Below, one piece after another: positions 18,665 to 27,624 of a stretch of 64,000 bases of DNA. The notes under the pieces were generated by a model, which was given only the letters and a program-made list of their open reading frames with translations, was not told the DNA's origin and made no database searches. Position numbers and translations under genes: made by a program. Source of the stretch: Klebsiella pneumoniae (GTDB lineage: Bacteria; Pseudomonadota; Gammaproteobacteria; Pseudomonadales; UBA5518); contig CAMAXE010000008.1 in the NCBI GenBank assembly GCA_945862145.1, forward strand, positions 1 through 64,000, read 5' to 3'. How positions within the stretch are numbered: the first letter of the stretch is position 1; each line of letters opens with the position of its first letter.

Positions 18665-20770
18665 TTACTGCTTTTTGTTCTCAGCCAACAGTGCGGTGGC
18701 GCTCTGCAGCATGGCGGATGCACGGTCAAATGCGGTAACGACTTCTGTCTCATGGTGTGCAACGGCCTTCCAGTCGCCGCGGTCAATCGCTTCCCATACG
18801 CGTGGAAGATACTCGCTGCGATAGGTCGGTTGCGGCGCGACCAGCAGGTGACGGATAAACGGACGCCCCTGCAGGCCGGTGGGCTCGGTGAGGGCGCGTT
18901 CCACCTGCAGCAGCAGGTCGTTTATTGCCGGCGCGGCGACTGGCGGCGTCGCCCGCGTGTCAAGCAGTGCTTCGAATTCGCGTGATGCGGTTTCCCAGCG
19001 CGCGGCCGCTGCGCGTGCCGCTTCCAGGCGTAGACCCTGCGATGCTGGGGCGTGCCGCTCGGTTTTCTCGATGTAACCGACCGCCGCCTGTGCATAGGCC
19101 GAATAGCGCATTGGCAGCACTGCGGCGTCGGCGAGGCGCCATGCCATCACGCCCCACACACGCGCCAGCGTCGGGCCGTAGCGGAAGCCCGGGTCGCCAA
19201 ACTGGCTCATCCAGAAATAATTATCGTACTGCGAGTGGTACACCCCGTACGGGCCGCGAAACAACATGTCGATGCAGGAAATTCCGAGGTACTCCTGGAA
19301 AGCCGTGTAGTCGGTCGCACCGACGATGGTGCCCACGTCCGGCAGTCCGCCAGGGGAACTCTCCGCCCACACATCGTGTAACGGGCGGCCGCTCACCGGA
19401 TCGTTCACGCTGCGGGTGATGTCGCGCACGAAATCGGCCAGAGCAGGGGTGGCGCCGGCCTCGAACTCCGCGCCGCTGATCGCGGTATCGACGTTGATGT
19501 AGGTCACGGCATCACGACTCAGCGCCGCGGCATTGTCCGCGACCCACTGCGTCGAGCCGCCGAGCAGCGCCTCTTCGCCGTCCCAATTCGCGAACACCAC
19601 GGTGCGCCGCGGTCGGTAACCGGCGCGCAGTGCCGCGCCAAACGCACGCGCTGTCTCCAGCAGTGCTGCGGTCCCGCCGGAAGGATCCACGGCGCCATAG
19701 CTCCAGGCATCGCGGTGATTGCCGAGGATGACCAGCTTCTCCGGTTCCTCGCGACCGCGGATCACGCCGATCACGTTGCGCAGGGTCTCGATCCGTTCCT
19801 CGTTCTCCACCACCAGATTGACCTTCGCCGGTCCCGGGCCGATGTGGTAGGTAAACGGCAATCCACCCTGCCAGTCGGGTGGCGCCACCGGCCCGGTCAT
19901 TTGCTTCAGGATCACGGCGGCGTTTGCGGCGCTGAGCGGCATCGAGGGAATGCGTGGCAGCTGCTTGTCCCGCACTGGCCCTTCGGTCCAGCCGCCATTG
20001 GCGGCCTTGGTCCAATGGAAGGTCAACGGTTCGCCCTGTCCCAGCCAATCGTAGAGAATCGCTCCCCATTGAATGTGTGAGGGCGGTCCCCAGGGTCCGT
20101 TCGGGTAGGTCTTGCCTTTGACGAAGCCGTCATCCTTCGGGTCGGAGTAGATAATCGTGGCCGCTGCCCCGCGCTGCTCGGCCAAGTAGACCTTGTGGCC
20201 ACGATACGAGTAGGGCAGGGAATAGCGCATCATCACCACGCGGCCGTGCAGATCGATGTTCAGGCGGTCAAGCTCGGCAAAATCCTCGGGACTGCCATTG
20301 TTGGCATACACCACGTCGCTGATGGCTTTGCCCGACAGGGCATAGCCGTGGAATGGCACCTGCGCGGGATCGCTGTAAAGGTTGGAGTCCTTGTCGGGGG
20401 CGTAGGGAGCTTCGGCGAGCGTGAACTTGAGCTGTTGCGGATGCACCAGGCCGAGACTTGCCGCCTTGCCGAAACTGAGCAGCGCCGGCGTGTCATGGAA
20501 GTGCACTTCCTCGAGGCCATACTCAATGAAGCGATCGCGCACGTAGTTGGCGAGTTCGCTGTTGCGCGGCGTGCCGGCCTGATGTGGTTCTTCGGTGAGC
20601 AGCAGCAGGTGCGCAGAGTAGGAGTCACTGTTCGGAGTCGCGTTGAATATCGCCTCGGGTACTTTCGCCGCCGCTGCTGCTGCGCCAGCGATCGAGGCAG
20701 CACGTTCCGCAGCGGCGACGCCACAGAAGCACGTCAGCCCGAGAACAACAACCGCGAAGTTGCGCGTCAT
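18665..20770 (-). CDS. Secreted M28 metallopeptidase (glutamate carboxypeptidase II-like)
   Basis: A 701-residue peptidase. The start at 20770 has AAGGA 7 bases upstream and opens a signal peptide (VVVLGLTCFCGVAAAERA). A protease-associated domain (about 120-290) interrupts the catalytic domain. Zinc ligands are visible as LGNHRDAW (His), VDPSGGTAALLE (bridging Asp), NWDGEEALLGGS (Glu-Glu), NVDTAI and VYHSQYDNYFW (His). The C-terminal helical part is a TfR-like dimerisation domain. It cleaves C-terminal acidic residues from peptides in the family's known members; here it is probably a nutrient peptidase. Confidence 0.9.
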   Translation of the reverse strand: MTRNFAVVVLGLTCFCGVAAAERAASIAGAAAAAAKVPEAIFNATPNSDSYSAHLLLLTEEPHQAGTPRNSELANYVRDRFIEYGLEEVHFHDTPALLSFGKAASLGLVHPQQLKFTLAEAPYAPDKDSNLYSDPAQVPFHGYALSGKAISDVVYANNGSPEDFAELDRLNIDLHGRVVMMRYSLPYSYRGHKVYLAEQRGAAATIIYSDPKDDGFVKGKTYPNGPWGPPSHIQWGAILYDWLGQGEPLTFHWTKAANGGWTEGPVRDKQLPRIPSMPLSAANAAVILKQMTGPVAPPDWQGGLPFTYHIGPGPAKVNLVVENEERIETLRNVIGVIRGREEPEKLVILGNHRDAWSYGAVDPSGGTAALLETARAFGAALRAGYRPRRTVVFANWDGEEALLGGSTQWVADNAAALSRDAVTYINVDTAISGAEFEAGATPALADFVRDITRSVNDPVSGRPLHDVWAESSPGGLPDVGTIVGATDYTAFQEYLGISCIDMLFRGPYGVYHSQYDNYFWMSQFGDPGFRYGPTLARVWGVMAWRLADAAVLPMRYSAYAQAAVGYIEKTERHAPASQGLRLEAARAAAARWETASREFEALLDTRATPPVAAPAINDLLLQVERALTEPTGLQGRPFIRHLLVAPQPTYRSEYLPRVWEAIDRGDWKAVAHHETEVVTAFDRASAMLQSATALLAENKKQ

Positions 20771-21057
20771 GACCGAATCCTTTTTGTAAATTGGCACCAG
20801 CGACCCTGCGAGGCCCGTGTGCGGGAGGACATGCCATTTCCCGTGGCGCCCAGCCTACTTGCTCACCTGCACCAGCAGCCAGCCAAAATTGCTGCCCATT
20901 TGATCAGGAGCCGAACGGTTTTCTGGCTGATGAAATGTCGCGCTTGCGGGATTGCCTGATGGTCCCAGCCGCATATCAAGAGGCCTTCATGTTACTGATC
21001 GGGTGCTCGTCGGCGTGCACCTCGGTATCGAGCATCTATCGGTATCGCAGGCGATCG
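20771..21057. other. 287-bp stretch without a recognised gene
   Basis: This stretch between the M28 peptidase start and the acyltransferase stop holds the leader of the minus-strand peptidase gene. No conserved reading frame, hairpin or repeat was recognised. Confidence 0.5.
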
Positions 21058-22218
21058 CTAGCGTCCGGGATTCGGCGCCGGATTGCGGTCGACCAGCGCC
21101 TCGATGGGCGTCACCATCCGGCGCACCACCCAACTGCAAGCAATGAACACGGCGAGCCACGCCAGGGTCGCGAGCCAGGCCGGCAGTAGCGCATAGAGCG
21201 GGTCATAGCGCGACATCAGCGGCCAGTGCAGCAGGTAGATCTCGTAGGAATAGACCCCGAACAGATGCAGCAGAACGCTGTCACGGCGCTTCATCATGAA
21301 CAGTATCAGCAGTGCGCCCATCGTCAGCAGACTCGCGGCTTGCCCGACGAAGAATTGAGGGTCGAAACCGGCTGCAAACAGCACCTTCGCAAGCTGCGGC
21401 CAGTCGCGCGCCGAGCTGAACGGCACGATGCAAAGCGCAGCCAGCAGCGCCACGCTTGCAGCGAGGAGACGGGGCCAGCGCCGCTCGTCGTCGCGCAACG
21501 CGAGCAGCGTGGTAGCCATCGCAGGCCGGGACTGCAGCAGCCAGGCCGCGATCATCCCGAGCGAGAACGCGTTCGTGTGCAGTCTATGCAGCCAGTTCGA
21601 CTGCATCTGCAGCGGATCCGCAATCGCCAGTACGTTTGCGATCAGCGCCAGCGCGAGCGCGCTGAGCCACGGCCGCTGTGAGGAGAAGAGCAGCGGGAAC
21701 AGCGCGTAAAACAGGAGAATCCATGTGATGTACCAGAACGGTGAATTCACGTCCTCGAAGGCGTTCGCACGCGGGAACCAGCCGAAGAACGACTGCAGCA
21801 TGTAGGACGGCGTGTAGTGCTTGCCCAGAAACACGGCGTCTACGGCGAAGAGCAGCAGGATAACCAGCCAGAACGGGATGAACACACGGCTCAGGCGGCG
21901 GCGATAGAACTGCGCCGGCGACAACCGTTTGCGCAGCATGCCGAGCGTCAATCCGAAACCGGAAATGAACAGGAACAGGTCGACACCGACGCCGGCAGCG
22001 GTCGACAGCGGGTACAGGAACCTGCTGTCCGTCACCAACATGTAGGAGATGTGGGCGAACACGATCGACAGTATCGCCAGCCCTTTGAGTTCCTGCGTCA
22101 CCGAGACGGGGAACAGTTCCCGGTGCCGCGACGGACGCAGACTGAGCAGCAGTGCGGCCAGCACGGTGGCGATCACTATCGAGGTTGACCGCGCAACGTC
22201 CATGATCTCGATTGGCAT
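21058..22218 (-). CDS. Acyltransferase family 3 membrane protein
   Basis: A 386-residue polytopic protein with about ten hydrophobic helices. The family signature is LKGLAILSIVFAHISYML followed by GVGVDLFLFISGFGLTLGML and an RRLSRVFIPFW turn. HWPL occurs in the last third (YSYEIYLLHWPLMSRY). Such proteins O-acylate surface polysaccharides or lipids using cytoplasmic acyl donors. Starts at 22218 (MPIEIM) or 22203 (MDVARS) are both possible; neither has a strong ribosome site. No polysaccharide genes are near, so the acceptor is unknown. Confidence 0.85.
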   Translation of the reverse strand: MPIEIMDVARSTSIVIATVLAALLLSLRPSRHRELFPVSVTQELKGLAILSIVFAHISYMLVTDSRFLYPLSTAAGVGVDLFLFISGFGLTLGMLRKRLSPAQFYRRRLSRVFIPFWLVILLLFAVDAVFLGKHYTPSYMLQSFFGWFPRANAFEDVNSPFWYITWILLFYALFPLLFSSQRPWLSALALALIANVLAIADPLQMQSNWLHRLHTNAFSLGMIAAWLLQSRPAMATTLLALRDDERRWPRLLAASVALLAALCIVPFSSARDWPQLAKVLFAAGFDPQFFVGQAASLLTMGALLILFMMKRRDSVLLHLFGVYSYEIYLLHWPLMSRYDPLYALLPAWLATLAWLAVFIACSWVVRRMVTPIEALVDRNPAPNPGR

Positions 22219-22301
22219 GCTGGCTGCTCAATGAGTTGTCGACGCTGGAACAGTACCATGCCTGAGTTCGGGGTGAGGGGGAACGGGGGGAATGCGGGAA
22301 T

Positions 22302-22425
22302 GGGGTCAGGTCTTTCATTTTTCATGATCTCGCCTGCCTTGTTCGAGTATTGCCGTTGCCCTCAGTCGGCCTGTTTATCTGCCAAAGCATCTGGGTTCAA
22401 ATGATCAAGTGTAAGACCTGACCCC
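22302..22425. repeat. 124-bp inverted-repeat element, copy 2
   Basis: This element has the same ends (GGGGTCAGGTCTT at the left, its complement at the right), same orientation and similar interior as the element at 337-467, with a few small indels. It lies 20 bp past the stop of the minus-strand multihaem cytochrome gene. Mismatches between the copies show they are not recent duplicates. Confidence 0.75.
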
Positions 22426-22445
22426 CCATCTGCTCTGCCGCACGC

Positions 22446-24860
22446 TCAGCCCTTGTCTGCGCGCAGTGCCTCGACGCGTTGGCGGTACGTCTGCGCGCGT
22501 GCCGCATCGCCTGTCTCGTCCGTGTAGCTGACCAAGGCGTCCAGAATCTCCGGATCGTTCGGGAAGCGTGCCAGTGCTGAGCCCAGCGTTTCGATCGCCT
22601 TCGCGCTCTGGCCGCTGTCGTGCAGCGCCACGCCCAGCACGAAGGCATAGCGTGGGTTCTGCGGAGCCGCGTCCGAGGCCTGCCTCAGGAGATCCAGCGC
22701 CTCGGTGCGCCGCCCCTGCCGGATGCGCAGCAGCCCCATGGCATGCGACAGATCCGCATCGCCCCGCGCTTTCGCGAGCCCCGTGGCGAGCGTTCTTTCC
22801 GCGTCTGCATCGCGGCCGTAAGCGCGGTAGAGATCGGCGAGATTCACGTAGGCGGGCACGAAGTCGGGCTCGAGCTGCATGGCCTCGCGATAGGCGGCTT
22901 CGGCAGACAACGCGTCGCGGCGATCGGCGTAGAAGAGGCCTAGGTTGATCAGCGGTTCAGGCCGGTCGGCATTGACGCGCTGTGATTCCACGTAGGCCTC
23001 GAAGAGCGGCTGCAGCCTGTTGCGTATGTCAGGTGTCATGCCCTCGTCGGGGGCGATGGCAAGTGCGCGTGCGGCCTTGATGCGCACGATGCGCGAGGGA
23101 TCGTCGATCAAGGTGGCGGCGATCCGTACGCGCTCCTGCGCCGGCGCGGCGAGCAGCGTATCCATCGCGGCGCCGCGCAGCAGCGGGTCGGGATCGGCGG
23201 CGCCAGCCTCCACGGCCGCGATGCTCTGCGCGCTCAGATAAGGCTCGAGCCGCGCGAGCGCGCTGGCCCGGGCGATGGCAGATGCGGAGGCATCCCGCGT
23301 CACGGCGAGCAGTCCGGCCTCCGCGCCCGGCGCCCCCTGCTCGGCGGCGTGGAACGCGGGGCCGAAGCTCTGGAACCCCTTGCGCACGGGTCCGTAGTGC
23401 TTCTCGATCACGCCTGCCGCCCAGGCCGCATCGTTCTCGCGGTGGCACTGGTTGCAGGCGTTCGGCGTGCCCAAGGCGAGGTTCAGATCCGGTCGCGGGA
23501 TCCGGAAGGAGTGGTCGTGCCGCGCGTCCACCACCATGTAATCGGTGGTGGGCATGTGGCAGGCCGTGCAGGCCGCGCCGCGCGAGTTCGCCGGGTGCAG
23601 GGTGTGGGCGCTGGTGTCGTACTTTGTGCTCAGGTGGCACTGGCTGCATACCGCGTTGCCCGGTGCCAGCAAGGCACCGCTGTGCGGTTCGTGGCAGTCG
23701 CTGCAGGTCACTCCCTTGGCATACATGCGGCTGCTCATGAAGGAGCCGGTGTTGTAGACCTCGCCACGCTGTTGTCCGTCGGCGTGATAGAGCGGTGCGG
23801 TGAGCAGCGCGAGGTCGTGGGTTTCGAAGGTATCGCCCGTGTGGCTCAAGCCCCCGGCAAAGGGCCCGCGGCGCGCGTGACACTGTGTGCAGACGGCCAA
23901 CTCGGAGCGCGCGCCGGGCGGCTCGCTGCGTGCCGCGTTGCCGCTCTGCGGGTCTATGGTCCAGTGCACGCCGCGGCGCTCGTCCAATCTCACGGCCAGT
24001 CCGCGGGTGGAGTCGGCGGCGGGATTTGCACCGGCCCGGGCCCAGGCGAGGTGTTTTTCGCCCGGGCCGTGACAGGCCTCGCAAGCGACGTTCATTTCGG
24101 CGAATGTGGTGGCGTAGCGGTTGCTGGCGGCATCGAAGTGGCGTTCCAGCTTTGTGCTGTGGCACTCGGCGCACATCCAGTTCCAGTTCTGCTCGCGGCG
24201 CGTCCAGTGCAGCGGATCGCCCGCGCGTATGGGCGTGTCGGGGTAAAGGTGGAACCAGCGCTGGCCGCCGGCGGATTCGGGGCGCGTGTCCCAGGCAACC
24301 GACAGCGCCTGCAGACGGCCATCCGGAAACGCGATCAGGTATTGCTGCAGCGGAGACACGCCGAAGACATGGCTGATCTCGAAGTCCGCGAGCGTGCCGT
24401 CAGCGCCGTCCGTGCGCACGAAGAACTTGCCCTCACGGCGGTAGAACGTAGAGTGGGTATCGAAGTAGTCGAAACCCGCGTTGTCGAAGTTGCCGAGCAC
24501 GGTGTCGGCGCTGGCGTGCTGCATGGCCTTGGCGTGCTGGGAGCCTTGCCACAGTGTCGATTCCGCGGCGTGACAGCTGGAGCAGGCGCCGCTGCCGACG
24601 AAACCGGCTGAGGCAGCCTGCACGGGCGCTGCACCGATCGCTGCCGCGGGCTTCAATGTGGCCGCCGCGCCGGGGGATGGATTGGCGGCCTCGGCCTTCG
24701 CATTGGCACCGGGGCTGTGTCCGCGCAGCAGCAGCCACGATGACGCGGCCAGCACCACGATGCCGATCAGCAGTATCGCGGCGGGCAGGCGAACTCGTAC
24801 CGGACGCGCCGTTGGGCCGGGCTGCGTCGGGCGTGGGGGACGCTGTTTTTTCCTGCTCAT
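22446..24860 (-). CDS. Octaheme c-type cytochrome with HEAT and TPR repeats
   Basis: An 804-residue protein. The start at 24860 (MSRKKQRPP) gives a basic N-terminus and one membrane anchor (ILLIGIVVLAASSWLLL). Eight CxxCH haem sites appear in order: CSSCH, CAECH, CEACH, CTQCH, CSDCH, CSQCH, CTACH, CNQCH, between about residues 90 and 480. After them come HEAT-like repeats (ARASALARLEPYL, IVRIKAARALAI) and then TPRs (INLGLFYADRRDALSAEAAYREA, YVNLADLYRAYGRDADAERTL). It is probably periplasmic and inner-membrane anchored, moving electrons to or from a docked partner. Similar multihaem-TPR proteins exist but their substrate is unknown. Confidence 0.88.
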   Translation of the reverse strand: MSRKKQRPPRPTQPGPTARPVRVRLPAAILLIGIVVLAASSWLLLRGHSPGANAKAEAANPSPGAAATLKPAAAIGAAPVQAASAGFVGSGACSSCHAAESTLWQGSQHAKAMQHASADTVLGNFDNAGFDYFDTHSTFYRREGKFFVRTDGADGTLADFEISHVFGVSPLQQYLIAFPDGRLQALSVAWDTRPESAGGQRWFHLYPDTPIRAGDPLHWTRREQNWNWMCAECHSTKLERHFDAASNRYATTFAEMNVACEACHGPGEKHLAWARAGANPAADSTRGLAVRLDERRGVHWTIDPQSGNAARSEPPGARSELAVCTQCHARRGPFAGGLSHTGDTFETHDLALLTAPLYHADGQQRGEVYNTGSFMSSRMYAKGVTCSDCHEPHSGALLAPGNAVCSQCHLSTKYDTSAHTLHPANSRGAACTACHMPTTDYMVVDARHDHSFRIPRPDLNLALGTPNACNQCHRENDAAWAAGVIEKHYGPVRKGFQSFGPAFHAAEQGAPGAEAGLLAVTRDASASAIARASALARLEPYLSAQSIAAVEAGAADPDPLLRGAAMDTLLAAPAQERVRIAATLIDDPSRIVRIKAARALAIAPDEGMTPDIRNRLQPLFEAYVESQRVNADRPEPLINLGLFYADRRDALSAEAAYREAMQLEPDFVPAYVNLADLYRAYGRDADAERTLATGLAKARGDADLSHAMGLLRIRQGRRTEALDLLRQASDAAPQNPRYAFVLGVALHDSGQSAKAIETLGSALARFPNDPEILDALVSYTDETGDAARAQTYRQRVEALRADKG

Positions 24861-24935
24861 GCGATGGGCCCGTGGCGAGGGATTGGATTTTGCGGACGCT
24901 GCCGCAGTGCGCACGTACGGGCAGGATAGATGATT

Positions 24936-25043
24936 TCAGGCGGGCCCCGAGCCGTCAGCGGTCCAGTAGATGAACTCGCGACGCGACCAGGCGCTCCTGC
25001 CACGCAACGCAGGGCCGAGATCGTAGCCGTCCAGCAGGCATTC
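24936..25043 (-). pseudogene. C-terminal remnant of a sulfatase
   Basis: Thirty-five codons read LLDGYDLGPALRGRSAW, REFIYWTADG and then a stop. The order DGxDLxPxLxG then R-E-F-I-Y-W-x-D-G is a late, well-conserved part of arylsulfatases. No upstream catalytic part is present, since the patatin gene stop lies at 25071. This is a short gene scrap. Confidence 0.55.
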
Positions 25044-25070
25044 TAAGGCTCCTCCATCGTTGCTCTTTTA

Positions 25071-27290
25071 TTATTGAAACAACTGTCCGACCTGCAGGTA
25101 GAGGGCCCGCTGGTTGTTCTCGCCGATGCCCACCCCGAGGTATACCGGCCCGACCGGAGAATCGACGCCAAGGAACACGCTGCCTGCGTGCACCAGATCG
25201 TCGAAGGACGCATCGTCACGGTCCAGCCAGACGTTGCCTGCCTCAAGGCTCGCCCCGATGTACACCGGGAAATCCACCGGAAGGAAAGACTGCTCGTTCA
25301 TCCGCCGGTAGTACGCCAGGCTCAGCATGCCAAGGGTCGTGCCGGCGAGCGAATTCTTGGTGTAACCGGAGAGATTGAGAAAGCCTCCCAGCGTGTAAGC
25401 GCGCCCGGGCGAGTCCAGCGCGGAGCTTGCTGCCAAATCCAGATCCGACCAACGCGCCATCAGCATGAGGGAACTGCGGCCAACGCTCCGGGCACCATAG
25501 GCTGTGGTGGTCCAGGCGTCGTAGCGATCATCGGCGCCGAGGCTGTCTGCGCTCTCTTCGTAGCGGCTGGTAATGCGGACGCCCGAACGCGGGAAAAACG
25601 CCCGATCCAGCGAATCGATCCGCAATTCGGTGAACCAGCCCCCGAGATCGGCGTTGCTGGACGACGCCTCCGGCGGGCCGATCTGGATATCGGCCTCTGT
25701 GGTGCCCCCAAAAGCGCCGGCCCGCCACGAGGCCAAATTGCCCAGCAAGACCCCGGGTGCGACCTCGAGCAGCTGCTCGTCAACGAGCGCACGGCCGCGG
25801 ATCTCGCCATCGTCGGTCAGGTTGATCTGGCGTTGACTGTAGCTGTAGCGGGAGTCGAGAAAGAAGTGCCGTGACCTGTCCAGCGGCTGGTAGAACTGCG
25901 TGGCGATTTCCGAATTACCGCCCAGTTGCGCCGTGGTATACCACTCACCGCCGAGTGCATTGAGCCCCCTGGCCCGCCAGCTGCCACGCAGCCCGAATTC
26001 GCTGGTGCCGCGGTTGTCCTGGTCCCAGCTCAGGCCGAGCTTCAGGTAGTTCGCACCTCCGGGGTGTGCGGTGCCGCGAATGATCAGCGTGTTGGCGCCC
26101 GCCTCGTCGTGATCGATCCGGTAATCCACGCGCGAGAACTCGTCCAGACCATAGAGCTCGGCGATGTCGCGTTTAAGCGCGTCCTCATCAAGTTCCTTGC
26201 CGGGCTGCTGGCTGATGATGTTGCGCATCAGCTCTTGCGACACGGTGGCGTCAGTCTCGACATGGATTTGGTCTATGCGGGGCAAACGCAGCACCGGTGC
26301 CGCTGCAAGCCGCGCCTTGCCCGTCGGATCTGCCAGTGCCGCCAGTTGCGGACCCATGGCCTGCGCAGCGGCGTAGCCAAGTGCGATGGCCTCGTCGGCC
26401 ATGTCGAAACTCATGGCCGCCACGCCGGCTTTGTCTAGTGCCGGCAGGATCAGCACATCGCCCGGACGCATCAGCGCGAGCTGCTGCTCGGAGTTCTTGC
26501 GGGTCATGATGGTGGTCAGCTGGTCAACCAGTGCCAGCACGTTCTGCAATTTGTCGCGGTCCGCCAAGGGCGTACCGATATCGATCACGATCAGGTGATC
26601 GACGCCCATCCCCTGCACCACGTCGACCGGGATGTTCTTTACGATGCCGCCGTCGACCAGCAGCTTGCCGTCGAGTTCGATCGGCGAGAACACCCCGGGG
26701 ATGGACATGCTCGCGCGCATGGCGACGGCAAGATCGCCCTTGCCGAGAATCACGGCGTCTCCTGTGGTGATGTCGGTCGCAACCGCCCGGAAGGGGATCG
26801 GGAGTTTGTCGAAGTCGGTGACGCGTGCCACGTGCGCGACCATTTCGTGGAGCATGAGGTTGAGATGCTGGCCCTCGATCGCACCCATGGGCAGGCCAAG
26901 CGTGCCATTCCTGAAGCGCAGCTTGGCCGGGATCAGGTAGTCGTAGTCTTCTTCTTTGCGCCTGAAGCTCTCCTGCTCGCGCGGCGTGGCGTCGTTGAAG
27001 GCGTACTTCCAGTCGAGGCCCCGCGCGATGCGCTCTACCTCGGCGGCGTTCAGGCCGGAGGCATAGAGCCCGCCCACGATGGAGCCCATGCTGGTGCCGG
27101 CCACCGCAGCGATCTTGATGTGGTGTTCCTCGAGGTAGCGCAGCACCCCGATGTGGGCGAGCCCGCGCGCGCCGCCGCCGGCCAACACAAGCCCCACCCG
27201 CGGCGGCTCTTCACCGGTTGCAGCGTTGGCGCCAAGGGCGAGGCAGCAGAGCAGTGCGAATCGCAGGCCTGCGGGCGCAGAGACGCGCAT
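25071..27290 (-). CDS. Patatin-like phospholipase with POTRA and outer-membrane barrel (PlpD-like, type Vd)
   Basis: A 739-residue protein. The start at 27290 is fixed by GAGGAAA 6-8 bases upstream and a signal peptide (FALLCCLALGANAA). The patatin domain (about 30-230) has oxyanion loop LAGGGARGLAHIGVL, nucleophile elbow AGTSMGSIVGG (Ser) and DGG in LLVDGGIVKNIPV (Asp). A POTRA-like region (about 320-400) and a 16-strand-type barrel follow, ending in LYLQVGQLFQ. This is the layout of type Vd autotransporters, which place a phospholipase A on the cell surface or release it. Confidence 0.9.
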   Translation of the reverse strand: MRVSAPAGLRFALLCCLALGANAATGEEPPRVGLVLAGGGARGLAHIGVLRYLEEHHIKIAAVAGTSMGSIVGGLYASGLNAAEVERIARGLDWKYAFNDATPREQESFRRKEEDYDYLIPAKLRFRNGTLGLPMGAIEGQHLNLMLHEMVAHVARVTDFDKLPIPFRAVATDITTGDAVILGKGDLAVAMRASMSIPGVFSPIELDGKLLVDGGIVKNIPVDVVQGMGVDHLIVIDIGTPLADRDKLQNVLALVDQLTTIMTRKNSEQQLALMRPGDVLILPALDKAGVAAMSFDMADEAIALGYAAAQAMGPQLAALADPTGKARLAAAPVLRLPRIDQIHVETDATVSQELMRNIISQQPGKELDEDALKRDIAELYGLDEFSRVDYRIDHDEAGANTLIIRGTAHPGGANYLKLGLSWDQDNRGTSEFGLRGSWRARGLNALGGEWYTTAQLGGNSEIATQFYQPLDRSRHFFLDSRYSYSQRQINLTDDGEIRGRALVDEQLLEVAPGVLLGNLASWRAGAFGGTTEADIQIGPPEASSSNADLGGWFTELRIDSLDRAFFPRSGVRITSRYEESADSLGADDRYDAWTTTAYGARSVGRSSLMLMARWSDLDLAASSALDSPGRAYTLGGFLNLSGYTKNSLAGTTLGMLSLAYYRRMNEQSFLPVDFPVYIGASLEAGNVWLDRDDASFDDLVHAGSVFLGVDSPVGPVYLGVGIGENNQRALYLQVGQLFQ

Positions 27291-27536
27291 TGGGATTTCC
27301 TCAGAAGGCGAAGCCGACCCCAATCATAGGCCCGCTGATGGAGATATCCATATCGCCCGCGCCCACCGCCTACCAACAGGTCCATCGTCGAGCGCTCGCC
27401 GCCCCGCACCTCGCCCGGCCCCCCGGCATGACCTGTCCGCTCGGCTGCTGATGTGTTGTCTTTCCTGCTGCGCATCCCCGTGGGGCACGCAGAAGAGTGG
27501 GATCGCGTGGCGGTCCTCGGTGTCTCTTTGTTCGCC

Positions 27537-27564
27537 TTGACTCCGGTCGATAATTCCATAGAAT
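27537..27564 (+). promoter_or_regulatory. Putative sigma-70 promoter of the Rieske oxygenase gene
   Basis: TTGACT (27537-27542), a 16-bp spacer and TAGAAT (27559-27564) lie about 60 bp before the chosen oxygenase start, in an unusually AT-rich patch of this GC-rich window. Confidence 0.5.
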
Positions 27565-27568
27565 TCCC

Positions 27569-27585
27569 ATTCAGAAATACTGAAT
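27569..27585. promoter_or_regulatory. Putative operator (inverted repeat ATTCAG-N5-CTGAAT)
   Basis: A perfect 6-bp inverted repeat with a 5-bp spacer begins 5 bases after the putative -10 box, where a bound repressor would block transcription start. The cognate regulator is not in the window. Confidence 0.45.
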
Positions 27586-27624
27586 TAAAAATTAAGCGCG
27601 ATGGCGCGCCCGTCGGAGCTCTTC

